Of a DNA stretch of 64,000 nucleotides, positions 56,666-64,000 are shown piece after piece. The DNA lies in NCBI GenBank assembly GCA_016712265.1, contig JADJRJ010000028.1:1-64000 (forward strand), in the 5' to 3' direction. The position numbers and the translations under genes are program-made. Source of the DNA: Gemmatimonadota bacterium (GTDB lineage Bacteria > Gemmatimonadota > Gemmatimonadetes > Gemmatimonadales > Gemmatimonadaceae). Position 1 is the stretch's first letter; each line of letters starts with the position of its first letter. The notes under the pieces are model-generated. The model worked only from the letters and a program-made list of their open reading frames with translations. It searched no databases and was not told the origin of the DNA.

Positions 56666-57256
56666 CTACGGCATTCGGTCGACCAGACCAAGCCAGGCGC
56701 AGGCCGCATCCAGCCTCCACTCTCCCCGACCGCTCCCGAGTACCGCGATCAGCTGGGTGTTGCCCAGGACGTCTCGCGAACAGACGTTCACACTGCGAAC
56801 GACCACCGCCACGGCGTCAGGGAGCAGCGCCACACTGCCGAGCACCACACGGGCAGTGGTTCGCGGGTCAGGGGGCATCCCTCCCTGCACGCTCAGGTAC
56901 TCCTCGTGCCGGGCCTGGGCCCAGCGTATCAGGAACTCGCTTGGGCTGAGTGCGACGGCCTCCTCAAGGGTCGAGATTCCTGCGAGCTCGTGAAAGGTGG
57001 GGGGCCCAGGAGGGGCAAGCTGCAGGAACCCGACGAGCTCGTCAGGGAAACCAGCAGGCACCTCCCACTCGTGCATCCACGACTGGCGCTTCTCCTCGAG
57101 GAATCTCTGTCTCAGCTCCTCGAGTGAGTCGCGATCCGTGAGGTCTACGAGAAGCGACCACTGCTGCTGTTCGTACGCTGCCAGGGCCGCTGCGACCACC
57201 GCTTCGGCCCCGGGCACACGGTCCCCAATTTCCGGGAGCTGGTCGGCCTCAGGCAT
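56666..57256 (-). CDS. Hypothetical protein
   Basis: Start ATG 57256 (MPEADQLPEIGDRVPGAEAV); an earlier start at 57307 is also open. Helical N-terminal half (SLEELRQRFLEEKRQSWMHE) and a beta-rich second half (ARVVLGSVALLPDAVAVVVR) look like an NTF2-like or DUF3887-type small fold. Nothing is firmly recognised. No signal or membrane segment. It ends facing a strong hairpin. Confidence 0.6.
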   Translation of the reverse strand: MPEADQLPEIGDRVPGAEAVVAAALAAYEQQQWSLLVDLTDRDSLEELRQRFLEEKRQSWMHEWEVPAGFPDELVGFLQLAPPGPPTFHELAGISTLEEAVALSPSEFLIRWAQARHEEYLSVQGGMPPDPRTTARVVLGSVALLPDAVAVVVRSVNVCSRDVLGNTQLIAVLGSGRGEWRLDAACAWLGLVDRMP

Positions 57257-57339
57257 GGCGTGGCAGTAACGGTGACATGCGGCTTCGGATGAGACGTGCA
57301 GGCGCAAGGTACTTGCCCGCCACTCCCACTGCGAACGAC

Positions 57340-57363
57340 CGAAGGGCCCCTACGGACCCTTCG
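57340..57363. promoter_or_regulatory. Inverted repeat in divergent spacer
   Basis: CGAAGGG and CCCTTCG (seven bases, perfect) surround ten bases between two divergent genes (56666-57256 and 57438-57842). It could be an operator or a short hairpin. Confidence 0.35.
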
Positions 57364-57437
57364 TCCCACACCCCTGCGCGATCTGGCCGCGGCAGTGCGA
57401 CGATGCCCTCAGCCGGCGCCATCTCGCACCTTCCCGC

Positions 57438-57842
57438 ATGACTCCAGCATCACGCCCACGTAGCCTCCTCTTCCTTCGCGTCGCGGTCGCGGCCCTGCTC
57501 GCCGCCCATGGATGGGCGCGTCTCCTGTCCGGCGGCGTGGCCCCCTTTGGGGAGTGGCTCACCTCGCGCGGGCTCCCCGCCGGCGCGATGATCGCCCACG
57601 GCATCACCTGGTTCGAGATTCTCGGCACCCTGCTGCTGGCCGCCGGGCGAGGAGTGCCGCTCCTCAGCGTGGCGTTCGCCGGGATCTACGCCACGGGGAT
57701 CGTGATGGTACACGCACCCGAGGGATGGTTCGTGGTTGGCCTGGGGCGCAATGGCGTTGAGTACAGCGTGTTGCTGCTGGTGTGCCTGGGATACCTTGGC
57801 TGGGAACACCGCGTGCGCACCAACACTCCACACGACGCCTAG
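57438..57842 (+). CDS. DoxX family membrane protein 1
   Basis: The 134-residue protein has four membrane segments: LFLRVAVAALLAAHGWARLL, AMIAHGITWFEILGTLLLAA, LLSVAFAGIYATGIVMVH and VEYSVLLLVCLGYLG. The HGWARL and EILGT pieces are typical of DoxX/DoxD. Function of such proteins is poorly known (redox or quinone related). Ends with a four-base overlap with the converging second DoxX gene. Confidence 0.85.
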   Translation: MTPASRPRSLLFLRVAVAALLAAHGWARLLSGGVAPFGEWLTSRGLPAGAMIAHGITWFEILGTLLLAAGRGVPLLSVAFAGIYATGIVMVHAPEGWFVVGLGRNGVEYSVLLLVCLGYLGWEHRVRTNTPHDA

Positions 57843-58264
57843 GTCGCCGAGCGATCAGCGGGGCGCAGTAAATAGTTAGATTGGTCCGCGTCGTCCGCTG
57901 CGACCACGAGCAGCATCACGAGCAGCGCCACGCTGTACTCGCTTCCACCGGTGCCATGCTCGCCCACCCACCAGCCGAGACTGGCGTGGATGAGCACGAT
58001 CCCCGTGGCCCCGATGACAAAGAGCGCGGCGGCGCCCCATCGCACGCCGCGGCGGGTGATCATGGCGAGCCCCGCGGTGAGTTCGGTGGCGGTGACAAGC
58101 CAGACGACCGCGGCCGGAAACGGCAGCCCGCGCGTATCCAGGAAGGCGGCAAACTGCGGGATGGTCCCCTTCACGATGCGGGTGACAGCGTGCGCCATGA
58201 ACAGCGCTGCCGTTGTCACGCGGAGCAGGTCGAGGGCGAGGCGGATGGAGACGGTCGGTGGCAT
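57839..58264 (-). CDS. DoxX family membrane protein 2
   Basis: The 141-residue protein is the clear paralogue of the facing gene: ALFMAHAVTRIVKGTIPQFA, VVWLVTATELTAGLAMI, ALFVIGATGIVLIHASLGWW and EYSVALLVMLLVVAA. Both have a WW/GWF-like loop before the last helix. The two genes point at each other and share their stop region (57839-57842). Confidence 0.85.
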   Translation of the reverse strand: MPPTVSIRLALDLLRVTTAALFMAHAVTRIVKGTIPQFAAFLDTRGLPFPAAVVWLVTATELTAGLAMITRRGVRWGAAALFVIGATGIVLIHASLGWWVGEHGTGGSEYSVALLVMLLVVAADDADQSNYLLRPADRSAT

Positions 58265-58435
58265 TCGGGACGCGGCGTGGCTCGAAGGACGCCGGCATGA
58301 ATGCCGTGTGGCTCGAGCCGCGGCAAATCGCCGGGGACGAGTGGAGCCGACGACGGGACTAACGCCGTGCGGACGCGCGCGAGCGACGGCGACCGCGGGG
58401 TCTCGCCGGTCGAGAGTGTGCGCGCCCCGGGGTCA

Positions 58436-59227
58436 TCACCCGCGGCGCAGCGCCGTAAAGAGCCGCGTGAACTCGGGCATCCGCGCGAGCAACTCAGCTG
58501 GTGCGCCGCCACCCAACTCGACAAAGTCCCGCACCAGGTGTGCCTGGTCAAAGTATCCGCAGCTCACCGCAACCCGGGCCCACTCGCCGGGCGTGTCGCG
58601 CCAGGTCGCCAGGACCCGGTGAAAGCGTCGCATCCGCGCGAGCAGCTTGGGGTTGATCCCGACCTCCACCTGGAACCGACGCTGCAGCTGGCGCAGCGTG
58701 GTCGAGAGCTCGGCCGCGACTTCGGCCATCGGGACCGCGCCATGGCTCTCCTCGATCCGCGCGATGGCCCGGGCCACGAGGGGGCTCGGGGATCGACCGT
58801 TCGCGACGAGGTGTGAAAGGGCGTCAGCGAGGGCGGTGCGCACCGACGGGATGTGCAGGTCGTCGCCCGGAACACCAGGCAGGATGTCCGTGACGTCACG
58901 CCAGCGGTCGGTGATCGAGGACATCGGGCGGTGCAACAGGCTCGCCCCTGCCGGGGTGAATCGGGCGGCGACGAGGGCGACCGTCCCCGTGGGAGCGACG
59001 ACGAATGGGCGCGTGACCTGGCCGACGAGCATCACCATCGGCTGCCGCACTACTGCGCCGTCCGGGGAATGCGCCTCGAACAGATCGCCGACGTTGATGA
59101 TCAGCTCGGGGCTCCCATCGGGGAGCGCGGGCTCCGGCGCACCGCTGCCGGCGGGCGCCTCAAGCGTCCAGAAGCACCGCACCCAGGGTGCGAGCGGTTG
59201 TGGCGGCGGGTACTCCGAGTACTCCAT
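58436..59227 (-). CDS. AraC family transcriptional regulator
   Basis: ATG 59227. The N-terminal 160 residues resemble the DUF6597 (cupin-like) sensor: PPQPLAPWVRCFWTLEAP, PDGSPELIINVGD. The HTH_18 domain covers about the last 95 residues, with AAELSTTLRQLQRRFQVEVG, then ARVAVSCGYFDQAHLVRDFV for the second helix-turn-helix. It is divergent from the gene starting at 59328, which it may control. Confidence 0.88.
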   Translation of the reverse strand: MEYSEYPPPQPLAPWVRCFWTLEAPAGSGAPEPALPDGSPELIINVGDLFEAHSPDGAVVRQPMVMLVGQVTRPFVVAPTGTVALVAARFTPAGASLLHRPMSSITDRWRDVTDILPGVPGDDLHIPSVRTALADALSHLVANGRSPSPLVARAIARIEESHGAVPMAEVAAELSTTLRQLQRRFQVEVGINPKLLARMRRFHRVLATWRDTPGEWARVAVSCGYFDQAHLVRDFVELGGGAPAELLARMPEFTRLFTALRRG

Positions 59228-59327
59228 CAACTCCCCGGTATGGATGCGACGCCGGGAATGTCGCTTTCTTCCAATTGGGTGGAAGGGGACCCTGCCATCT
59301 TTCCCCTTCCCCTCATCCCAATCCCGT

Positions 59328-60256
59328 ATGCGCCGTGCTGTTGCTGCTCTCACCGTCCTCATGGTCTCAACGGTCCTGGGGGCGCAAGCGCGACCGGCCC
59401 TCACCGGGACGTGGAGCTACCAGCAAGGAGCAGCGCCCGCCGCCTTGCCGGCCGCACCGAGCGGCGTGCTCGGCGCACGCTTCGGCTTGCAGGTGGACGG
59501 GAGTGCGGTGATCGTGAAGCGTGTAGTGCGGGAGCGCACGGTGGTGACCCGGTTGTCGCTCGACGCCACGCGCGCGACAACCCGCATGCCCGGTCGCCTC
59601 TGCGAAGGCGAATCGCAGCTCCATGAGACAGCCGCATGGGAGGGCGACGCCCTCGCCTTTGTGGTGGTGGGGCAGACGCCCGCCGGCGGCGGGGAACCCC
59701 GCACGACCAGCACGCGTCGCCTCCTCCGGCTCGAAGGCCCGGACCGCCTCGTGGTTGAGGGGACGATGATGCAGGGCGGCCAGCCGAAGCAGGTCGGCTC
59801 CGTCTACGTTCGCTCCAACGATCCCATGCCGGCGGAGGAGGTGGCGTCGAGCGGGCGGCTGCCACGATCGACAAGCTCTCGTGGCTCGGGACGACCTGGG
59901 TGGGGACCACGGGGCAGGTGACCACGGAGGAACGTTGGACGCCGGCCGCCTCGGGCGGGATGATGGCCGTTGCCCGCACCCTGCGTGGGACGGCACTCGC
60001 GAGCTTCGAGTTCCTGTGCATCGTGGAGCGCGCCGGGACCCTGGTGTACGTGGCGATGCCGGAGGGGCGCAGCACACCGACCTTCTTCACCCTCACCGGG
60101 ATCACCGACGGCAGAGCCGTCTTCGAGAATCCGGCGCACGACTACCCGAAGATGATCCGGTACACGCGGTCGTCCGATGGCATGACCCTGGAGACCATGA
60201 TTGGCGGGACGAATGGCGCGCGGCCGCAAACGGTGTCCCTCAAGCGAGTGCCGTGA
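59328..60256 (+). CDS. Secreted protein with DUF6265 domain (one frameshift)
   Basis: Start ATG 59328 with signal AALTVLMVSTVLGAQARP. The first part, LTGTWSYQQ and LTLEGPDRLVVEGTM-like strands, is lipocalin-like. The frame breaks near 59855; reading resumes as LSWLGTTWVGTTGQVTTEER, then FEFLCIVERAGTLVYVAMPE and FENPAHDYPKMIRYTR, the DUF6265 signature. Together this is one protein of about 310 residues. The single break may be a base error. Confidence 0.65.
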
Positions 60257-60288
60257 CGGGCGACAGCGCCGGGTGATGGCGGAATAAC

Positions 60289-60908
60289 CTAACGCTCTAG
60301 TGCGCCCTTGCCGGCGATGATCTTCTCCCGGAACCCGGCGATACGACTCACCCGGGTCTCCGACTTCTTCGCCCCGTTGAGGTTAATCACGTAGCTCCGC
60401 TGGCGCCCGGGGGTCAGGGCGTAAAATGCCTCGGCGAGTTCGGTGTCCGAGGCCAGCGCCTCGGCCAGTTCCTCGGGCAGGTCGATGGTGCGGTCGTCCT
60501 TTGGCGGCTTGATGCCGGCCTCTGCGTACCCCATCGCCTCCTTGAGGTAGGCACGAATGGTGCGCTCCATCGCCGCCACGCCGGCGTTATCGGTGAAGCG
60601 AAGCATGTCGGGGTACCGGGTGTTCGGTCCCTGCTTCTCCAGCACGCCATCCGGGTCCTTCATCAGCGCCGCATTGAAGAAGCTGAGTCGGTAGTCGCCG
60701 CGGAGGGCGCCGATGATCGCGATGTTGCGACCGTGGTGCGTGTAGCAGGGATGCGCCCACTTGACCGTCTCGACGAGCTGCAGGTCGAGGCACAGCCGTC
60801 GCAGCGCCTTCAGTCCCCGATCCACTGGCGGGTGGAGCAATCCGGAGTGGCGAATCGCTCACAGCGGCCACATCCCAGCGAAAAGAAGTCCTCGATGTCC
60901 GTGATCAT
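60289..60908 (-). CDS. YdeI/OmpD-associated (DUF1801-like) protein (one frameshift)
   Basis: MITDIEDFFSLGCGRCERFA, then TPDCSTRQWIG starts a typical family member, but TGA follows because one G is missing in a G run near 60825 (GGGGA where GGGGGA is expected). The next frame continues LKALRRLCLDLQLVETVKWA and HPCYTHHGRNIAIIGALRGD, and ends with the YdeI domain (AEAFYALTPGRQRSYVINLN). Full length would be about 206 residues. Its role, if any, is linked to protection from bacteriocin-like stress in other bacteria. Confidence 0.8.
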
Positions 60909-60947
60909 GTTGCGCTCCAGAATAGTCGGGAATCGCGCTCGCCGCTG

Positions 60948-61604
60948 CTATCTCTTTCCGGCTCGCCGCCGGGAGGTCGTCAAGGCCCCGGTGTGCACGA
61001 GGAGGGCCTCCCCGATCGCCTCGATCCCCGTGCGATAGGCCTGGATCACCCGCGCGATGCCCTGCCCGGTGGCTGACGTGTAGGGTTCGCTGACACGATG
61101 CGCCAGGATCGTGCCGCCGAGCACCAGGACCACATCCGCCCAGCGAAGGTTCGTCATGGCGTCCGCCTTGCGGTGCTTGTCATCGCCGGGAACGATCCGC
61201 AGCTCAATGTCGGACGGCCAGAGGCGCCGCAGCTCCTGGTGCAGTCGCGGAGCTCCGCCGACAATGACGACGCGACGGATGCCAGCGCCCCGGCATGCAT
61301 GCGCAGCGTCCGTCACGGCGCGCGCATTGGGCGAGCCGTGACACTGGTCGCATTCCAGCTTGTGGCCGACCGGCACGACGATCCGGGGGCCATGGTCGAT
61401 CTCCAGGCATCGCGTGCAGCGACGGACGAGCGACCGGGTCAGCACCTCCCGGCAGCGCTCGCGCTTGGACGCGACGATCCCGGTCTTGCGCGGCGTGGTG
61501 AGTCCGGCCGCGACGAGTACGTCGACCGCCGCACGCTGGGCTTCGGGATGCGAGTAGCCGAGTTCAGTGAGCAGGGCCGCGCGATCGAGCACTACGTCGG
61601 ACAT
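60948..61604 (-). CDS. Hypothetical protein with Zn-ribbon and DUF2325-like part
   Basis: The 218-residue protein has a basic helical N-terminal region, a CTRC and CDQC pair (zinc-ribbon spacing), and a C-terminal domain: RRVVIVGGAPRLHQELRRL, then VPGDDKHRKADAMTNLRWAD and VVLVLGGTILAHRVSEPY. This VVGG...D...ADVVxxLxGxxxH pattern resembles DUF2325, which is seen with other regulators. It may act in nucleotide-signal or DNA-linked control, but this is an inference. Confidence 0.55.
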   Translation of the reverse strand: MSDVVLDRAALLTELGYSHPEAQRAAVDVLVAAGLTTPRKTGIVASKRERCREVLTRSLVRRCTRCLEIDHGPRIVVPVGHKLECDQCHGSPNARAVTDAAHACRGAGIRRVVIVGGAPRLHQELRRLWPSDIELRIVPGDDKHRKADAMTNLRWADVVLVLGGTILAHRVSEPYTSATGQGIARVIQAYRTGIEAIGEALLVHTGALTTSRRRAGKR

Positions 61605-61639
61605 GCGGGCTCCTGAACGTGAGGCACGGGAGGAGGAAA

Positions 61640-62224
61640 CTACTTCCCGGAAGCGGCGGGTGGTCTGGTGCGGGCGGACGCAGCGGGGAAACGGACCCCC
61701 GCTTGGTCGCCAAGGGCGCGCCGGATCTGGTCGACGTGCCCGAGTTCGTGGTCTGCGATGCGCAGGGCGTAGCTGTAGACGGTGGCCTCGCGTCCAGCGG
61801 TCGTTCCTGTAAATGTGGCCCCGCGCGCCCAGTCACGAGCGCCTAACGTACGGAGTGTCTTGAGGAGGGATGCGCGGTCGCTGGTAAAGGCGCGGAGCGA
61901 ATCCGGGAAGGTCTGCTCAAGGAAGTCCGTCTTCCGGATCCAGCCCCTCGGCGACACATACCGAATGGTCGGATCTGTCTCCGCGAGCATCCGGTGGATG
62001 CTGCGTCCCCACACGTCGGCACAGGCACGCAAGTGGGCCACAACATCACGGGCCGACCAGGCGTCCGGGCCGGGAGGACGGTGGAGCAGGGCGTCGGGGC
62101 GGCCACGCGCGAGTCGCGCGATGGCCTTTGGCGTCGCGGCCAGCGCCGCGAGCACCGATTCGACGTCGGTCGATCCGGTGGTCCGCGCCTCGCCGCGCGA
62201 GGTCGTTGTCTTTCCGGGAGCCAT
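61640..62224 (-). CDS. DinB family protein
   Basis: The 194-residue product has PDAWSARDVVAHLRACADVW (the first His of the metal site) and the last block YSYALRIADHELGHVDQIRR with the second and third His. This is the DinB/DUF664 four-helix bundle that binds a divalent metal and often acts in thiol-transfer. No operon partner. The start (GTG/ATG near 62224) is acceptable. Confidence 0.82.
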   Translation of the reverse strand: MAPGKTTTSRGEARTTGSTDVESVLAALAATPKAIARLARGRPDALLHRPPGPDAWSARDVVAHLRACADVWGRSIHRMLAETDPTIRYVSPRGWIRKTDFLEQTFPDSLRAFTSDRASLLKTLRTLGARDWARGATFTGTTAGREATVYSYALRIADHELGHVDQIRRALGDQAGVRFPAASARTRPPAASGK

Positions 62225-62266
62225 TGCCTTCCTCCCAATGCGTCGGTGATCCGCGGTGAAGCGCGG

Positions 62267-62752
62267 TTATCGAGGAAGTGCGTTCCACGCCGATTCGGTC
62301 ACGGCGTCCAGCTGTCGCTCCATGAGGATCACCCAGCGCCCCTGGCGCTTCACGAGCAAGGTCTCCAACTGCCGATAGCTTGGCGTGGCGGTCCCGGCCT
62401 TGTCGAACACCGTGTACTTGAACACGCCGGTCTCGAACGCCGTCTCGGCGTAGTCCTGTCGCTTGGAGAACCGAAACTCGACCGTGGCCCGGTTGCCCTT
62501 CGCCTTCTCCTCCACCATTCCCTTGCCCCATCCATCGAGCGCCGCGCTGATCGACTGTGTGCCGTTGCCAGAGACAAGGACCGCATCCGTGTGATACACA
62601 CGCCCCATGGCGACGATGTCGCGATTGACCACCGAGGCGGCCACCGGCTTCCAGACGTCAGCGTCGATTGCGGCACTCGTCGGTTGCGCGGCGCGAGGCG
62701 GGACGGTGGTTGCGATGAGGCCGAGGAAGAGGGCCAAGGTCAGGTGAGACAT
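62267..62752 (-). CDS. Secreted SnoaL/DUF4440-like protein
   Basis: ATG 62752 gives signal TLALFLGLIATTVPPRAAQP. The mature part, VVNRDIVAMGRVYHTDAVLV and VSGNGTQSISAALDGWGKGM, then YRQLETLLVKRQGRWVILME, is the NTF2-like cone fold of DUF4440. It lacks a known catalytic set. It is probably periplasmic. Preceded by the ABC permease on the same strand. Confidence 0.8.
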   Translation of the reverse strand: MSHLTLALFLGLIATTVPPRAAQPTSAAIDADVWKPVAASVVNRDIVAMGRVYHTDAVLVSGNGTQSISAALDGWGKGMVEEKAKGNRATVEFRFSKRQDYAETAFETGVFKYTVFDKAGTATPSYRQLETLLVKRQGRWVILMERQLDAVTESAWNALPR

Positions 62753-62813
62753 GCGGGCGCTCGCGGTGGAAGGGGAAGGGAGAAGGCGAGTCAGGAATCT
62801 ACGCGCAGGAGCG

Positions 62814-64000
62814 TTAGCTGCTGCGTAGGGCCTGCACCGGATCAAGTCGAGCCGCCCGCCACGCCGGGATCGCGCTTGCCGCCGCGGTCACCACCAGCAG
62901 CAGGAGCCCGACCACGGTGTACGTGCCAACGTCCGTGGGTTGCGTGTCATACAGGATGGACCGCAACGCCCCGGCCACCCCCAGCGACAAGGCACCACCA
63001 ATCACGACGCCAAGAATGCCAAGCCGCAGCCCGCTGGACATCACCTGCCGCACGACCTGGGACGGGGCCGCGCCTAACGCCATCGTGACCCCGATCTCCC
63101 GCGTGCGCTGGCTCACGGAGTAGGCCACGATGCCGTAGAGCCCAACCGCCACGAGCACCAGCGCGGCCACGGCGAAGATGCCGAACACCATCGCCGTGAG
63201 CCGCGGCTCGGCGGCCTGCTGCCTCACCAGGACCTCCATCGGCTGCAGCTCTGTGATCGGCAAGGTGCCGTCCATGGCTTGAAGTTCGCGGCGCATCGCC
63301 GCCCCCACGAGGGACGCATCGCCATCGGTCGTGACCGTGAACCACATCGACTTCCAGGGGAACTGCGCCTGCGTGAAGTACATCGTCGGACGCGGTAACG
63401 AATCCAGAGTCAGGTGCCGGGTCGCCCCGACCACGCCGATCACCGTCATGAAGGCGCCGTTCCCCAGCGAAAGACGCTTGCCCACGGGATCTTCGCCGGG
63501 CCATGCCTCGTTGGCGAGCAGGTCGTTCACCATCACGACGCGATCCGCCACGACGTTCGGGTCCTCGGGAAAGCGATCCTCCCCCGCTGAACACTCGACC
63601 CCGCAGGAGCGGGATCTTCATCGTCGTGAAGTACCCCGAGGTGACAACGCGCCAGGAACCGCTCCGGTAGGACTCTTGCTTGCCGTCGCACGCTCAGCGG
63701 GGGCGTAGTCCATGGCGGTGTTCCCGCCACTGAACGGCACGAGGTTGGTTGCACCGGCGGCACGCACGCCCGGGAGTCCCGCGAGTCGTCGCGTCGCTTC
63801 CTCCACGTAGAGAATCGCACGCTCCTCGTCGTACGCAGAATCGGGGAGTGTCACGTTCGCCACCACCACCCGCGATGGGGCGAATCCGGGATCCACCGAC
63901 ATCAACCGACGGAACGAGGTCCCCACCAGCCCCGCACCGATCAGGAGCATGGTGGCGAAGGCCACCGACATCACGATGAGCGCCTGTCGCGAGCGCCCGG
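62814..64000 (-). CDS. MacB-like ABC transporter permease (partial, frameshifted; runs past window end)
   Basis: From the right edge: SVAFATMLLIGAGLVGTSFR (membrane) and PGFAPSRVVVANVTLPDSAY, then after two frame breaks (near 63690 and 63570, the latter at a G run), VVADRVVMVNDLLANEAWPG and GVVGATRHLTLDSLPRPTMY. The C-terminal four-helix FtsX domain reads LVLVAVGLYGIVAYSVSQRT, then REIGVTMALGAAPSQVVRQV and ends AWRAARLDPVQALRSS. This is the duplicated orphan permease (ADOP) type of Acidobacteriota and Gemmatimonadota. No ATPase gene is in view. Confidence 0.85.

Larger units (their letters stand above)
3059..63078. repeat. Dispersed motif GTTAGGC (mostly CGTTAGGC), 16 sites
   Basis: Sites on either strand start at 3059, 3199, 13746, 15912, 19133, 24308, 26274, 26466, 29562, 30087, 31002, 38041, 44335, 51368, 61841 and 63072. 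Twelve of sixteen have the octamer CGTTAGGC. Nine fall where the frame reads TTA-GGC (Leu-Gly), often GCG-TTA-GGC. TTA is otherwise rare here. Sites were counted by eye. Confidence 0.6.

Noticed and set aside
1..64000. CRISPR arrays or phage genes
   Set aside because: No regularly spaced short repeats and no capsid, portal or terminase-like frames were seen.

Overview
The window looks like chromosomal DNA of a high-GC soil or sediment bacterium, most probably Gemmatimonadota (Acidobacteriota is the main alternative). This is inferred from gene content: secreted S9 and S10 peptidases, a TonB-linked outer-membrane protein, a kinase facing an ECF sigma factor, a DUF2723 membrane protein, an orphan MacB-like permease, many Ig/Kelch/beta-helix lipoproteins, and leucine codon TTA appearing mostly inside one repeated octamer. 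No rRNA, tRNA or CRISPR was recognised.

Layout. 1-3.6 kb is a gene graveyard: a toxin-antitoxin remnant, a YbjN/secretion-chaperone-like remnant and a Clp/Hsp100 ATPase broken by many frameshifts. An IS3-family element with clear ends and a TTCG target duplication follows (3592-4810). 4.8-9.0 kb holds two small envelope genes and the most unusual gene of the window, a two-AAA Clp-like ATPase joined to a release-factor-2-like domain without its GGQ motif. 9.0-14.0 kb is accessory DNA: paralogous membrane proteins, a truncated nucleotidyltransferase with a winged-helix partner, transposase, desaturase and lipocalin remnants, and a methyltransferase. 14-19.4 kb carries the S9 and S10 peptidases around an HTH-nucleotidyltransferase pair. 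19.4-32.2 kb has two DUF4143 ATPases preceded by inverted repeats, surface lipoproteins, a serine hydrolase, an IorAB-type molybdenum hydroxylase, a VapB whose VapC is nearly all deleted, and an intact VapBC. 32.4-35.7 kb is an overlapping amino-acid/sulfur operon. 36-57 kb is mostly envelope genes plus a phosphoribosyltransferase-hydrolase fusion and the kinase/ECF pair. 57-64 kb contains small single genes (DoxX x2, AraC, YdeI, DinB, SnoaL) and ends inside an ABC permease.

Genes that probably work together: IorA/IorB; aminotransferase, homocysteine methyltransferase and serine dehydratase; VapB/VapC; the HTH/nucleotidyltransferase pair; perhaps the kinase and the sigma factor. Several otherwise well-conserved genes carry a single frame break, often at a G/C run, so some breaks may be sequence errors; the damage in the first 3 kb is too dense for that explanation.
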